Shown: positions 43,001 to 52,692, numbered from the stretch's first letter. The stretch: DNA of 64,000 bases from Thioclava pacifica DSM 10166 (GCF_000714535.1 NZ_AUND01000042.1:1-64000); one strand, 5' to 3'. Numbers and translations are program-made. The notes: generated from the sequence alone by a model not told the origin.

Positions 43001-45947
43001 TCTGCTTCTCCCCGTCCTTGTCGTAGAAGACCGGATCCACGATCCGCACCTTGATCATCGCGTCGCTCTCGCCGGTGAACTCGATCTCCTCGCCCATCCG
43101 GTCGGGACCGTTGAGCACCAGACCCATCGCGATCCCCTTGCCGATCGTTGGCGAGTAATAGGTCGAGGTCACACGGCCCTGGGTTTTGCGCTGCCCGTTG
43201 GCGTTGAACCCTTCGGCGGGCGCGTGGCTGCCATCGGGGATCACCGAGCCGTCGAGCGTCTCGAGACCCACCAGCTTCCAGCGGTTCGGGTCGGTCATAT
43301 GTGACCGCTCCTGCGCACGCTTGCCGAGGTAGTCGGTCTTCTTCTTCGAGATCGCCCAGTTCAGGCCCAGATCCTGTGGGATTACCGTGCCGTCGGTCTC
43401 GTCGCCGATCATGATGAAGCCCTTCTCGGCGCGCATCACGTGCAGTGCCTCGGTGCCGTAGGGCATCACGCCAAGCGCCTCGCCCTCGGCCATCAGCGTC
43501 TCCCAGAGCGCGAGGCCCTGAGAGGCGGGCACGGCGATCTCGTAGCTGAGTTCCCCCGAGAAGGAGATGCGGAAGATGCGCGCGTCGAACGTGCCCAGCT
43601 TGCCCTCGGTCCATTGCATGAAGGGCAGCGTCTCCTTGCTGACATCCATGCCGCCCAGACGTTCGAGCAGATCGCGTGCCTTCGGGCCGACCACGGCGAT
43701 CTGCGCGAATTGCTCGGTCAGGTTGGCCACATAGACCTTCCAGTCCCACCACTCGCATTGCAGCCAGTCTTCCATCCATCCGTGGATGCGATCCGCCCCG
43801 CCCGAGGTGGTGTGGCAGAGCCACGTGTCCTCGGACAGACGCGCCACGACCCCGTCATCCATCAGGAAGCCGTTCTCGTTGCACATCAGCCCGTAGCGGC
43901 ATTTGCCCACCGGCAGGGTCGACATCATGTTGGTGTAGAGCATGTCGAGGAATTTCCCCGCGTCCGGCCCTTTCACCACGATCTTGCCCAGCGTCGAGGC
44001 GTCGAGAAGCCCGACATTCTTGCGGGTATTGGAGATCTCGCGATTGACCGCGTTGCGATGGGTCTCGCCACTGCGCGGGTAGCAATAGGGACGACGCCAG
44101 TGGCCGACGGGCTCCCAATGCGCGCCCTTGGCCTCGTGCCAGGATTGCATCGGCGTGCGGCGAAGCGGCTGGAACAGCTCGCCCTTCGCCTCCGCCGTCA
44201 CGGCACCCAGCGAGATCGGCGTATAGGGCGGGCGGAAGGTGGTCGTGCCCGTCGCGGGGATCGGCTGGCCAAGCGCATTGGAAAGCACCGCGAGCCCGTT
44301 GATATTGCTGAGTTTCCCCTGATCGGTCGCCATGCCGAGCGTGGTATAGCGCTTGGTGTGCTCGACCGACTCGTAGCCCTCGCGGGCTGCCAGTTGCACA
44401 TCCGAGACCTTCACGTCGTTCTGATAATCGAGGAAGCTCTTGAAGCGCAGCGCATCGGGGGCGCCTGCGGGCATCATCCAGACCTGCGCGAGCGGCGCCT
44501 CGTCCTCGGAGACCGCGCCGATACCCAGACCGCCCATCGTCTCGGGCAGGGTCAGATCGCCATTGGCGGCACCAACGACCGTGGCCATCGCGGAGCCATC
44601 CGCGCCGGTGGGCGGACGCGCCGCGTCGGGGCGGAACATCGCGCGGTCGTCGTCCCAGGTCAGCTTGCCGCCGCAATGGGACCACAGATGCACGACCGGC
44701 GACCAGCCGCCCGACATCGCGACGCAATCGCAGGCGATCGTCTCGACCGCACCGCCTTCGCCGGCCTGCGCGCAGATCTCGACGCCGGTCACATGCTTGC
44801 GGCCCTGCACCTTCGCAATGCCGCGCCCTTCGAGCACGCGCACGCCGCGCGCTTTCACCGCCTGCGGCAGCGCACCATGCGTTTCCTCGCGCGCATCGAT
44901 CACCGCCGAGACCGTCAGCCCCGCATCGAGGATCGCCAGCGCCGTGCGATAGGCGTCGTCATTATTGGTCACGATCACCGTGCGATCGCCGGGCGAGACC
45001 GCCCAGTTCACGATGTAATCGCGCACCGCCGAGGCCAACATCACGCCGGGCACGTCATTGCCCGCGAAGGCCAGCGGGCGTTCGATCGCGCCGGTCGCGG
45101 TGATCGTGTGACCCGCGCGGATGCGCCAGAGACGGTGACGCGGACGGCCATCGCCGGGGGTGGTGTCGGCGAGGTTTTCGTAGCCGATGACATAGCCATG
45201 ATCGTGCAGGCCCGCCGCCATCAGGCGGGTGCGCATCGTGACATTCTCCATCGAGGACAGTTCGGCCAGTGCGCTGTCGATCCAGTCCTGCGCATCGTGG
45301 CCGTCGATCTGACCGCCATCGACGGGCGTGCGCCCGCCCCAGTTCGGGGTCTGCTCGATCAGCCAGACGCGCTTGCCCGCGCGGCCCTCCTTGAGCGCTG
45401 CGGCAAGACCCGCCACGCCGCCGCCAACGACGAGCACGTCGCAATGGGCATAGACCTGTTCGTAGCGATCGGGATCGGCCTCTTTCGGCACGCCGCCGAG
45501 ACCTGCGGATTTGCGGATCACCGGTTCGAACAGGTGTTTCCACGCCGCGCGCGGGGCCATGAAGGTCTTGTAGTAGAAGCCTGCGGGCAGGAATTTGTAG
45601 AAGGTGTTGTTGATCTCGCCGATATCGAACTCGAGGCTCGGCCAGTGGTTCTGGCTGGTGGTCTCGGCGCCCTCGAACAGCTCGGTCGTGGTGGTGCGTT
45701 GATCGGGCTCGAACCGCGCGTTACGACCGAGGCCCACGAGCGCGTTCGGCTCTTCTGCGCCCGACGCCACGATGCCACGCGGACGGTGATACTTGAACGA
45801 GCGGCCCACCATGACCTGACCGCCGCCCAGCAGGGCCGAGGCCAGCGTATCGCCCGCAAAGCCGCGCATCGGCTTGCCGTTGAAGGTGAAGGCGAGCGGT
45901 TTCGCGCGGTCGATCAGACGGCCGCCCTTGGAAAGACGCGTGCTCAT
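42993..45947 (-). CDS. soxA: Sarcosine oxidase alpha subunit
   Basis: 984 residues. An N-terminal ferredoxin-like 2Fe-2S-type domain lacking the cluster (about 10-95; VGRSFKYHRPRGIV), a pyridine-nucleotide oxidoreductase domain (about 165-450; VLVVGGGVAGLAAAL) binding NAD, and a C-terminal GcvT-like aminomethyltransferase domain (about 600-980) that binds THF and captures formaldehyde. It overlaps soxD by 4 bases and soxG by 8. Confidence 0.96.
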   Translation of the reverse strand: MSTRLSKGGRLIDRAKPLAFTFNGKPMRGFAGDTLASALLGGGQVMVGRSFKYHRPRGIVASGAEEPNALVGLGRNARFEPDQRTTTTELFEGAETTSQNHWPSLEFDIGEINNTFYKFLPAGFYYKTFMAPRAAWKHLFEPVIRKSAGLGGVPKEADPDRYEQVYAHCDVLVVGGGVAGLAAALKEGRAGKRVWLIEQTPNWGGRTPVDGGQIDGHDAQDWIDSALAELSSMENVTMRTRLMAAGLHDHGYVIGYENLADTTPGDGRPRHRLWRIRAGHTITATGAIERPLAFAGNDVPGVMLASAVRDYIVNWAVSPGDRTVIVTNNDDAYRTALAILDAGLTVSAVIDAREETHGALPQAVKARGVRVLEGRGIAKVQGRKHVTGVEICAQAGEGGAVETIACDCVAMSGGWSPVVHLWSHCGGKLTWDDDRAMFRPDAARPPTGADGSAMATVVGAANGDLTLPETMGGLGIGAVSEDEAPLAQVWMMPAGAPDALRFKSFLDYQNDVKVSDVQLAAREGYESVEHTKRYTTLGMATDQGKLSNINGLAVLSNALGQPIPATGTTTFRPPYTPISLGAVTAEAKGELFQPLRRTPMQSWHEAKGAHWEPVGHWRRPYCYPRSGETHRNAVNREISNTRKNVGLLDASTLGKIVVKGPDAGKFLDMLYTNMMSTLPVGKCRYGLMCNENGFLMDDGVVARLSEDTWLCHTTSGGADRIHGWMEDWLQCEWWDWKVYVANLTEQFAQIAVVGPKARDLLERLGGMDVSKETLPFMQWTEGKLGTFDARIFRISFSGELSYEIAVPASQGLALWETLMAEGEALGVMPYGTEALHVMRAEKGFIMIGDETDGTVIPQDLGLNWAISKKKTDYLGKRAQERSHMTDPNRWKLVGLETLDGSVIPDGSHAPAEGFNANGQRKTQGRVTSTYYSPTIGKGIAMGLVLNGPDRMGEEIEFTGESDAMIKVRIVDPVFYDKDGEKQNV

Positions 45948-46267
45948 TTATAGCCCTCCCAGTCGGGGCGTTTCGCTTTGATCTTCGCGATCACATCGGC
46001 GGGCGGCTCGGAGGTTTGCGCCTTGTAGGTGGCGAAAACCTCGAGCGTGTTGGTGTCGCGGGCGGCGAGGAACCACTTGCCGCAGCCATAGGCATGCCGC
46101 CAGCGTTCGAAATGGACGCCCTTGGGGTTCTTGCGGGCGAACAGGTAGCCCTCGAAATCGTCATCGCTGGAGCCCGGCCCGAAGCGCTTGAGATGCGCTT
46201 CGCCGCCCGGGGCGAATTCGGTTTCTTCGGCGGTGACGCCGCAGCAGGGACAGGTGAGGGTCAGCAT
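45944..46267 (-). CDS. soxD: Sarcosine oxidase delta subunit
   Basis: 107 residues. SoxD binds zinc through cysteines and a histidine: CPCCG near the N-terminus and RWRHAYGCGKWF in the middle. It caps the SoxA-SoxB complex. ATG 46267 is chosen for the family start MLTLTCPCCG with GGAGG-like sequence upstream; the in-frame extension would enter repeat C. Confidence 0.94.
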   Translation of the reverse strand: MLTLTCPCCGVTAEETEFAPGGEAHLKRFGPGSSDDDFEGYLFARKNPKGVHFERWRHAYGCGKWFLAARDTNTLEVFATYKAQTSEPPADVIAKIKAKRPDWEGYK

Positions 46268-46294
46268 GTCGGAGGCACCTCTTGGTGGAGAGCG

Positions 46295-46346
46295 CCGGGG
46301 GTTTTGCACCCCCGGACCCCCGCAGGATATTTGGAGCAATTGGAAG
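46295..46346 (+). repeat. Dispersed structured intergenic repeat, copy C, inside the sox operon
   Basis: CCGGGGG-ttttgca-CCCCCGG (46295-46315) is followed by CCCCCGCAGGATATTTGG, AGCAA and TTGGAAG. It lies between soxB (ends 46362) and soxD (starts 46267), antisense to both. The 94-base gap is much larger than the 4- and 8-base overlaps elsewhere in the operon, so the element appears inserted. Confidence 0.75.
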
Positions 46347-46361
46347 CGGTGCGGGCAGCCA

Positions 46362-47606
46362 TCAGTGCGCCACCCCGGCGGCGACGCTTTCGTCGATGAA
46401 GCGGCCTTCCTTGAAGCGATCGAGGCCGAATTCGTCGGTCAGCGGCGAGTGGCCGCGCGCGATCAGCTCGGCCATGGCAAAGCCCGAGCCCGGGATCGCC
46501 TTGAACCCGCCCGTGCCCCAGCCGCAATTGACGAAGATGCCCTCGACCGGCGTTTTCGACAGGATCGGCGAGCGGTCGCCGGTCATGTCCACGATGCCGC
46601 CCCATTGGCGCAGCATCTTCAGGCGCGAGATGATCGGGAAGGTCTCGACCAGCGCGCGGGTGGTTTCCTCGACATGGTGCCACGAGCCGCGCTGGGTGTA
46701 GTTGTTGAAGCCGTCCGTGCCGCCGCCGATCACCATCTCGCCCTTGTCGGATTGCGACATGTAGCCGTGCACGGTGTTGGCCATCACGACCACGTCCATG
46801 CAAGGTTTGATCGGCTCGGAGACCCAGGCCTGCAGCGCCACGCTCTCGATCGGCAGGCGGAAGCCCGCCATCTCGGCCATGACCGAGGAGTGCCCCGCGA
46901 CGACGATGGCGAGTTGCTCGCAGTCGATCTCGCCCTTGGAGGTCGAGATGCCCTGCACCTTGCCGCCCTCGGTGCGCACGCCGGTCACTTCGCATTTCTG
47001 GATGATGTCCATGCCCATCGCCGAACAGGCCCGCGCATAGCCCCAGGCGACCGCGTCGTGGCGCGCGGTGCCGCCACGCTTTTGCAGCAGAGCGCCGAGC
47101 ACCGGGTAGCGCGGCCCTTCGATATTGATGATCGGCACCAGATCCTTGACCTGCTGAGGCCCGATCCATTCGGTGTCGATTCCCTGCAGGCGGTTTGCGT
47201 GCACCGTGCGCTTGTAGCCGCGGACCTCGTGCTCGGTCTGGCCCAGCATCAGCAGACCACGCGGCGAGAACATCACATTATAGTTAAGATCCTGGCTCAG
47301 ATCCTCATAAAGCGCGCGGGCCTTTTCGTAGATCGCGGCGGAGGGATCCTGCAGGTAGTTCGAGCGGATGATCGTCGTGTTGCGGCCGGTATTGCCGCCG
47401 CCCAGCCAGCCTTTCTCGATCACCGCGACATCGGTGATGCCGTGGACCTTGCCGAGATAGTAGGCCGTGGCGAGCCCGTGGCCGCCTGCGCCCACAACGA
47501 TAACCTTGTAGCGTTTCTTCGGCTCTGGCGAGCGCCAGGCGCGCTCCCAACCGCTATGATAGCGCAGCGCCTCGCGTGCGACGGCAAAGATTGAATAGCG
47601 TTTCAT
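46362..47606 (-). CDS. soxB: Sarcosine oxidase beta subunit
   Basis: 414 residues, DAO-family flavoprotein. The FAD Rossmann motif VIVVGAGGHGLATAYYLG is at about 33-50, and the C-terminal NCGWGTGGFKAIPGSG is the second flavin contact. The covalent FMN His lies in the SoxB body. It houses the sarcosine demethylation site. ATG 47606 gives the conserved N-terminus (MKRYSIFAVAREALR); further upstream frame is unsupported. No glyA or other partner precedes it. Confidence 0.95.
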   Translation of the reverse strand: MKRYSIFAVAREALRYHSGWERAWRSPEPKKRYKVIVVGAGGHGLATAYYLGKVHGITDVAVIEKGWLGGGNTGRNTTIIRSNYLQDPSAAIYEKARALYEDLSQDLNYNVMFSPRGLLMLGQTEHEVRGYKRTVHANRLQGIDTEWIGPQQVKDLVPIINIEGPRYPVLGALLQKRGGTARHDAVAWGYARACSAMGMDIIQKCEVTGVRTEGGKVQGISTSKGEIDCEQLAIVVAGHSSVMAEMAGFRLPIESVALQAWVSEPIKPCMDVVVMANTVHGYMSQSDKGEMVIGGGTDGFNNYTQRGSWHHVEETTRALVETFPIISRLKMLRQWGGIVDMTGDRSPILSKTPVEGIFVNCGWGTGGFKAIPGSGFAMAELIARGHSPLTDEFGLDRFKEGRFIDESVAAGVAH

Positions 47607-47804
47607 GTCCGCGCCCCCGGGCTGGTGGTTGACCGACTCTCCCCACCCTTGTGATGGACCGGCCCGGCGGGTGAAAGCCCCCCTGTTGCGGCATCGCAGG
47701 GAAAAAAGCGACATACGGCTGCGACATCGGGTTCCATTCGCGCGCTTGACCCTTTCGGCTGTCGCCCAAAGCGCCTAAATGGGGGCGAAGGAAGAGGAGA
47801 CGCC

Positions 47805-49367
47805 ATGCTGTTCTGGATCATTGCCGCCGCGCTCGTAGCGGTCATCGCACTGTTGTTTGCACTCGCCCTGTGGCGCGGGCGCGAAGATGACGACATGGCA
47901 CCGGCTGCCTCCTACGACGTACAGGTCTATCGCGATCAGCTGCGTGATCTTGACCGCGATGTGGAACGCGGCGTGACTTCGCGAGAAGAGGCGGAGCGCG
48001 CCAAGTTGGAAATCTCGCGCCGGATGCTCGAGGCCGATCGCAAGGCGCAGGCTGGCTCGGATCTGTCGATGGCGCCGAAAGCGGCGACGATTGCGCTGGT
48101 GATTGGCGGGGCCGTGATTTTCGGCGGAGCATTCTGGCTTTACGGGCGCATCGGGGCGGAGGGTTATGAAGATCAGCCGCTCGCAATGCGGTTCCAGAAT
48201 GCCGACAAGCTCTATGACAGCCGCCCTTCGCAGGAAGAGGCCGAGAAGATGGCCAAGGCGCGTCAGCTCGACCAGCCTCAGTCCGATCCGAAATTCGCCG
48301 AATTGATGCAGCGGCTGCGCGATGCGGTCGCGAAAAATCCCAACGATCCGAAAGGGCTTGAGTTGCTCGCGCGCAATGAGGCGGCGATGGGCAATTTCGA
48401 TGCGGCTTGGAAGGCGCAGCAGCGTCTTGTTGCGCTCAAGGGCGATCAGGCGAGCGCGGACGATTATGCGCAACTCGGAGAGCTCATGGTTGTTGCGGCG
48501 GGTGGTTTGATCACCTCCGAGGCGGAGAAGACCTTCGCATCGGCGCTTCAGAAAGATCCCAAGAACGGGCTGTCGCTTTATTATGTCGGGCTGATGATGG
48601 CGCAGAATGCCCGCGGCGATCGGGCGTTCCGGATCTGGGACGGGCTGTTGCGCAATTCCGAAAACAGCGACCCTTGGGTGCCGATGATCCGCCAGAACAT
48701 CAACGAGTTGGCTTGGCTTGCAGGCGAGAGCGATTACACGCCGCCGATGCCGCGCGGGGTCGGGCCCAGCCAGGCCGATATCGCGGCCGCCGCCGACATG
48801 ACCCCGGCCGAGCGCCAGCAGATGATCCGCGGCATGGTCGAGCAGCTCAACGACCGGCTCGCGCAGGAGGGCGGTTCGGCCGACGATTGGGCGCGGCTGA
48901 TTTCCTCGCTGCGGATGATCGGCGAGGTGGATCGCGCCGATGCGGTCTATGGCGAGGCGAAGGGCAAGTTCGCCTCCCGACCCGAGGATCTCGCGAAGAT
49001 CGACGCGGCGCATAAGGCGCCCGCTGGCAAGGCGTTGCAGGATGAGGGTGGCGCTCCGGCGGCTCCGGCGCAAGCCGCGCCGATGATGCCGGGCCCGACC
49101 GCCGAGCAGATGAAGGATGCGGCCTCGATGAGCCCCGAGGATCGTCAGCAGATGATCCAGGGCATGGTCGATGGGCTGTTTGACCGGCTGACCACCGAGG
49201 GCGGCACGCCGGCGGAATGGGCGCGGGTGATCTCGTCGCTGGCCACTCTGGGTGAGGTCGATCGCGCCAAGGAAGCCTGGGGCGAGGCGCAGCAGGCGCT
49301 GGCCGATGACCCTGATGCGCTGGCGCAGGTTCAGCTCGCGGCGCAGCGCGCCGGTGTGGCCGAATGA
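47805..49367 (+). CDS. ccmI: Cytochrome c biogenesis protein CcmI
   Basis: 520 residues. Two membrane helices (about 2-22 and 95-114) flank a cytoplasmic coiled coil ([20 protein letters not shown]), and a periplasmic TPR-like domain (about 130-310) follows, which delivers apocytochrome c to the CcmFH lyase. The C-terminal third holds two similar ~70-residue blocks (about 320-390 and 430-500) separated by an Ala/Pro-rich linker. ATG preceded by GGAGAC-like site. It overlaps ruvX by 4 bases. Confidence 0.92.
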   Translation: MLFWIIAAALVAVIALLFALALWRGREDDDMAPAASYDVQVYRDQLRDLDRDVERGVTSREEAERAKLEISRRMLEADRKAQAGSDLSMAPKAATIALVIGGAVIFGGAFWLYGRIGAEGYEDQPLAMRFQNADKLYDSRPSQEEAEKMAKARQLDQPQSDPKFAELMQRLRDAVAKNPNDPKGLELLARNEAAMGNFDAAWKAQQRLVALKGDQASADDYAQLGELMVVAAGGLITSEAEKTFASALQKDPKNGLSLYYVGLMMAQNARGDRAFRIWDGLLRNSENSDPWVPMIRQNINELAWLAGESDYTPPMPRGVGPSQADIAAAADMTPAERQQMIRGMVEQLNDRLAQEGGSADDWARLISSLRMIGEVDRADAVYGEAKGKFASRPEDLAKIDAAHKAPAGKALQDEGGAPAAPAQAAPMMPGPTAEQMKDAASMSPEDRQQMIQGMVDGLFDRLTTEGGTPAEWARVISSLATLGEVDRAKEAWGEAQQALADDPDALAQVQLAAQRAGVAE

Positions 49368-49837
49368 TCTGTGACACGATGGAGGCGCTGGCCGAGGCGT
49401 TGCCGCGCGCGGGCGCGGTGGCGGGTCTCGACCTGGGCACAAAGACCATCGGCGTCGCGGTGTCGGACGGGCTGCGCTCGGTCGCGACGCCGCTCAAGAC
49501 GATCAAGCGGCGCAAGTTCGGGCTCGATGCCGAGGCGCTTCTGGCGATCGTGGCCGAGCGCGACCTGAAGGGGCTGATCCTGGGTCTGCCGAAGAATATG
49601 GACGGTACGGAAGGGCCACGCTGTCAGGCGACGCGGGCCTTTGCACGCAATCTCGAGAAGCTCACGGATCTGCCGATCTCCTTCTGGGATGAGCGGCTTT
49701 CGACCGTTGCGGCTGAGCGTGCGATGCTTGAGGCGGACATGTCGCGGGCCAAGCGCGCCGAGGCGATCGACCACGTTGCGGCAGGGTTCATTCTGCAAGG
49801 CGCGCTCGACCGGCTGCGCTATCTGGGGGCGGCATGA
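49364..49837 (+). CDS. ruvX: Holliday junction resolvase-like YqgF/RuvX
   Basis: 157 residues, RNase H-like fold. [15 protein letters not shown] (about 21-35), [15 protein letters not shown] and [15 protein letters not shown] contain the conserved acidic residues. The protein is implicated in processing the 5' end of pre-16S rRNA and was first proposed as a junction resolvase. It overlaps ccmI and the following DUF1289 gene by 4 bases each, an operon. Confidence 0.94.
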   Translation: MICDTMEALAEALPRAGAVAGLDLGTKTIGVAVSDGLRSVATPLKTIKRRKFGLDAEALLAIVAERDLKGLILGLPKNMDGTEGPRCQATRAFARNLEKLTDLPISFWDERLSTVAAERAMLEADMSRAKRAEAIDHVAAGFILQGALDRLRYLGAA

Positions 49838-50088
49838 GCGAGCAGGATACCCCGCGGGCTGGTGACGAGCTGTGGAAGCGCGCCGAGATCGAGAGCCCTT
49901 GCGTAAAGCTGTGCCAGATCCATCCCGAGGAACGTCTTTGCGTGGGCTGCCTCCGCACGCTTGAAGAGATCGGCATGTGGTCGCGCATGACACCCGAGGC
50001 ACGGCGCGCGGTGATGGAAGAGCTTCCGAGCCGTGCCCCGCGTCTGCGTAAGCGTCGTGGCGGCCGGGCGGCGCGTCAGGGCGGCTGA
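49834..50088 (+). CDS. DUF1289 small cysteine motif protein
   Basis: 84 residues. The conserved block [19 protein letters not shown] is followed by [10 protein letters not shown], which defines DUF1289. Four cysteines probably bind zinc or a metal cluster. The C-terminus is basic ([11 protein letters not shown]). Function unknown; it is translationally coupled to ruvX. Confidence 0.88.
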   Translation: MSEQDTPRAGDELWKRAEIESPCVKLCQIHPEERLCVGCLRTLEEIGMWSRMTPEARRAVMEELPSRAPRLRKRRGGRAARQGG

Positions 50089-50094
50089 TTGTGC

Positions 50095-50110
50095 GGGCCG
50101 TGCGCGGCCC
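50095..50110. terminator. Convergent hairpin after the DUF1289 gene
   Basis: GGGCCG (50095-50100) and CGGCCC (50105-50110) form a perfect stem with a 4-base loop between convergent genes. There is no T-run, so its terminator role is inferred from position. Confidence 0.4.
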
Positions 50111-50152
50111 CCGGCCATTCTGGTCAGATATCGTTCCAGATCCGTGCAGGTC

Positions 50153-51496
50153 TCAGGCCACGAGCTCCTCGATCGTGGCGCGCCGGATGCAGTATTCGCC
50201 TTGCGCCGAGCAACTCTGGTTTCGGCCGGTCCGCTTCGCGGTGTAGAGCGCGCCCTCGGCGCGGCCGAGGGCGGCATGAATATCAGCCTCCTGCGAGGGG
50301 TCGATGGCGGAATAACCGATTGAAACGGTGACGTGAAACTGCGCCCCCTCCAATGCGAGCGGATCCATCGCCGCAACGGCGCGCTGGATCAGGGTCGCGT
50401 GGCGCTCGAGCGTCTTGTCATCGGCCTCGGCGGTCAGGATCAGGAACTCGCCGTCGCCCCAGCGCGTGACGGGCACCTCCGCAGGAAAGAGCCTGTTCAA
50501 GATCTCCGCCAGCCAGATCAGAACGCGATCCCCCTGTGCATATCCGAAGCGCTCGTTGATCGCCTTGAGATGATCCACGTCGACGAGGATTGCCCCGCCA
50601 AATGGATCGGTGTCGGAGAGGATGTCGCGCAATCCCTGTCGGCTGAGCGCACCGGTCAGGGGGTCATGTTTGGTGACCCGCTCGATCCGGCGTGCGTCGG
50701 TGTTGATCTGACGCCCCAAGAGCAAGAGGAGGCCGACGAAAAGCGCGCTGAAGGAAGAAAACAGCAATTGAAGGGCGAAGATGCCGCGAGGATCGGGGTG
50801 CTGAATTTCGATGAAGACCACGCCGCCGATGAAGGGCGCCGCCACTGAGACGAACAGCAGGGCGCGCATCGCTATTCCGTGGCTGCGATGCGAAAAGAAG
50901 GGCCGCAAATAGCCGTTTTTACGCAGCAGCAGGCTGACACCGGCCAGAGCAAATAAAAGCGAGCCGAGCGAGGCCATGGAGAACTGCCCGTGAAACAGCA
51001 GGATTCCGAAACCGAACTGGTAGATCACGAAAATCCCCAGGCAGAGCGCGCCGAAATAGGCGAGAACCCCCGCGCCGAGGCTGGAGGGGGCGAGAAACAT
51101 GGCCAGATGAAGCGAGAAGAGTCCCATCGCGGTTTCGACGGAGAGGCGCCCGTTGAAATGATATCGGTCGTTCAGGCTTTCGACGACCTCGGAGGTGACG
51201 AGGCGTGGCCAGCCTGGAATGAATGCCTCGATCAGCCTTTCGGCCATGAAGCACAGTACGACGATCTGTTGCACCCGAAGCCAGTAGGGCGGGGCGAGAG
51301 GGCGACCAGACTGCACGAGCAAGCTGATCGCGATGCTGAGATATCCCAGAGCGGAGAACGGATGAAGCGCGGGCGCGCTGGTCTCGGCAGACACGAGAAA
51401 GTTGTGAGCGGTACCCGCCACAATGATAAGCCCCATCACCAGGGCGATGATGCGAACGCCGTCCAGGCGATCCTGTTGCGCGCAATTCGACAGCAT
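50153..51496 (-). CDS. Membrane GGDEF-like protein with scrambled signature
   Basis: 447 residues. Seven or eight membrane helices (about 12-260) precede a C-terminal GGDEF-fold domain (about 275-430; HDPLTGALSRQGLRDIL, AILVDVDHLKAINERFG). The catalytic loop reads RWGDGEF instead of RxGGDEF, so the order GGDE becomes GDGE. That would disturb the GTP-binding glycine and the metal-binding acid of diguanylate cyclases. No RxxD I-site or EAL domain is seen. It may be inactive and act as a sensor or receptor, or be a weak cyclase. Confidence 0.85.
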   Translation of the reverse strand: MLSNCAQQDRLDGVRIIALVMGLIIVAGTAHNFLVSAETSAPALHPFSALGYLSIAISLLVQSGRPLAPPYWLRVQQIVVLCFMAERLIEAFIPGWPRLVTSEVVESLNDRYHFNGRLSVETAMGLFSLHLAMFLAPSSLGAGVLAYFGALCLGIFVIYQFGFGILLFHGQFSMASLGSLLFALAGVSLLLRKNGYLRPFFSHRSHGIAMRALLFVSVAAPFIGGVVFIEIQHPDPRGIFALQLLFSSFSALFVGLLLLLGRQINTDARRIERVTKHDPLTGALSRQGLRDILSDTDPFGGAILVDVDHLKAINERFGYAQGDRVLIWLAEILNRLFPAEVPVTRWGDGEFLILTAEADDKTLERHATLIQRAVAAMDPLALEGAQFHVTVSIGYSAIDPSQEADIHAALGRAEGALYTAKRTGRNQSCSAQGEYCIRRATIEELVA

Positions 51497-51602
51497 TCGG
51501 TCTGCCCCCTTTTCAGACCCCTTTCGGGGATGCTTGCGGGCAGACTAGGGCGGGGAGGCTTTCAGCCGCGTTAACATCCGCGCAGGATCGCGATTTTCCG
51601 GC

Positions 51603-52688
51603 TCAGGCGGCGAAGACGAAGCAGCGGTCGCGGCGGATCATGAGCCACATCGGCGTGCCGGGTTTGGGAAGGAAAACATTGGGCACGCTGGCGCGCAGGA
51701 TCGAGCCGTCGAACTCCATCCGGAACTCGACAAGGCTCTCGCGGCCGAGGAAGCGGGCGCGTTCGACGATGCCGCGCGCGGGTGTGCCGTCCTGCGGTGT
51801 GGGGTTGGGGCCGCGCCCTGCGCGATCGAAGTCGATCTTGAGGTGCTGGGGGCGGATCACGATGTCGATCTCGGTTCCGTCCGCATGGCCCGGGGTCAGG
51901 AAATCACCGAAGGGCGTCGGGGTGAGTGCGCCCTGCACGCGCCCCTTCAACACGTTGATATCGGAAAAGAAAGCGGCTGCCGCGCGGTCCACCGGCGCGT
52001 TGTAGAGATTGTAGGGCGCGCCCCGCTGCACGATCTTGCCCGAGCGCATCAGCAAGATCTCGTCGGCCATGCGCATCGCTTCATGCGGCTCGTGCGTGAC
52101 AAGCAGAACGGCCGTACCTTCGTCTTTCAAAAGCGCCAGCGTATCGTCGCGGATATCGTCGCGAAGACGCTCATCCAGACCGGAGAAGGGCTCGTCCATC
52201 AGCAAGATCCCGGGGCGCGGGGCCAGCGCGCGTGCCAGGGCCACGCGCTGCTGTTCGCCGCCCGAAAGGGCATGCGGGTAGCTGTTCGCATGGCGCGTCA
52301 GGCGGACCTTGCCGAGCAGTTCCTCGACGCGGGCGCGTTTCTCCGCGGCGCTGCCCTTGAGGCCAAAGCCCACGTTCTCGGCTACGGTGAGATGGGGAAA
52401 GAGCGCGAAGTCCTGAAACATCAGCCCGATCGCGCGACGCTCGGGCGGGACCCGAAACACGGTGTCACAAATCAGCTTGCCGTCGACGAAGATCCGGCCC
52501 GCGTCTTGCATGTCCACGCCCGCGATCATGCGTAGCGTCGTGGATTTGCCGCACCCGGAAGGGCCGAGCAGGCAGGTGACTTGTCCCGCCGGGATCGAGA
52601 AGGAGACATCGTCGACCACGGGCTGGCCATCGAAGACCCGCCGCAGCGATTGCACCTCGAGGCGCGGTGGGATCGGGGTTGCGCTCAC
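51603..52688 (-). CDS. ABC transporter ATPase (FbpC/PotA-like)
   Basis: 361 residues. Walker A LLGPSGCGKSTT (about 40-51), Q-loop in MFQDFALFPH, signature LSGGEQQRVALARAL, Walker B ILLMDEPFSGLD and switch His in LLVTHEPHE are intact. A C-terminal TOBE-like regulatory domain (about 250-355) is present. It resembles ferric-iron or polyamine importers. No permease or binding-protein gene is adjacent on either side, so partners are elsewhere. A 16-bp palindrome lies just upstream. Confidence 0.88.
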   Translation of the reverse strand: MSATPIPPRLEVQSLRRVFDGQPVVDDVSFSIPAGQVTCLLGPSGCGKSTTLRMIAGVDMQDAGRIFVDGKLICDTVFRVPPERRAIGLMFQDFALFPHLTVAENVGFGLKGSAAEKRARVEELLGKVRLTRHANSYPHALSGGEQQRVALARALAPRPGILLMDEPFSGLDERLRDDIRDDTLALLKDEGTAVLLVTHEPHEAMRMADEILLMRSGKIVQRGAPYNLYNAPVDRAAAAFFSDINVLKGRVQGALTPTPFGDFLTPGHADGTEIDIVIRPQHLKIDFDRAGRGPNPTPQDGTPARGIVERARFLGRESLVEFRMEFDGSILRASVPNVFLPKPGTPMWLMIRRDRCFVFAA

Positions 52689-52692
52689 GTCG

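Noticed and set aside
43440-45953. 837-codon open frame antisense to soxA, and similar long antisense frames opposite ald (5299-6624), OmpA (59926-62436), xseA (39063-40358) and trkH
   Set aside because: They are His/Arg/Ala-rich products of GC-biased third positions on the coding strand, lie entirely opposite well-identified genes and match no family.
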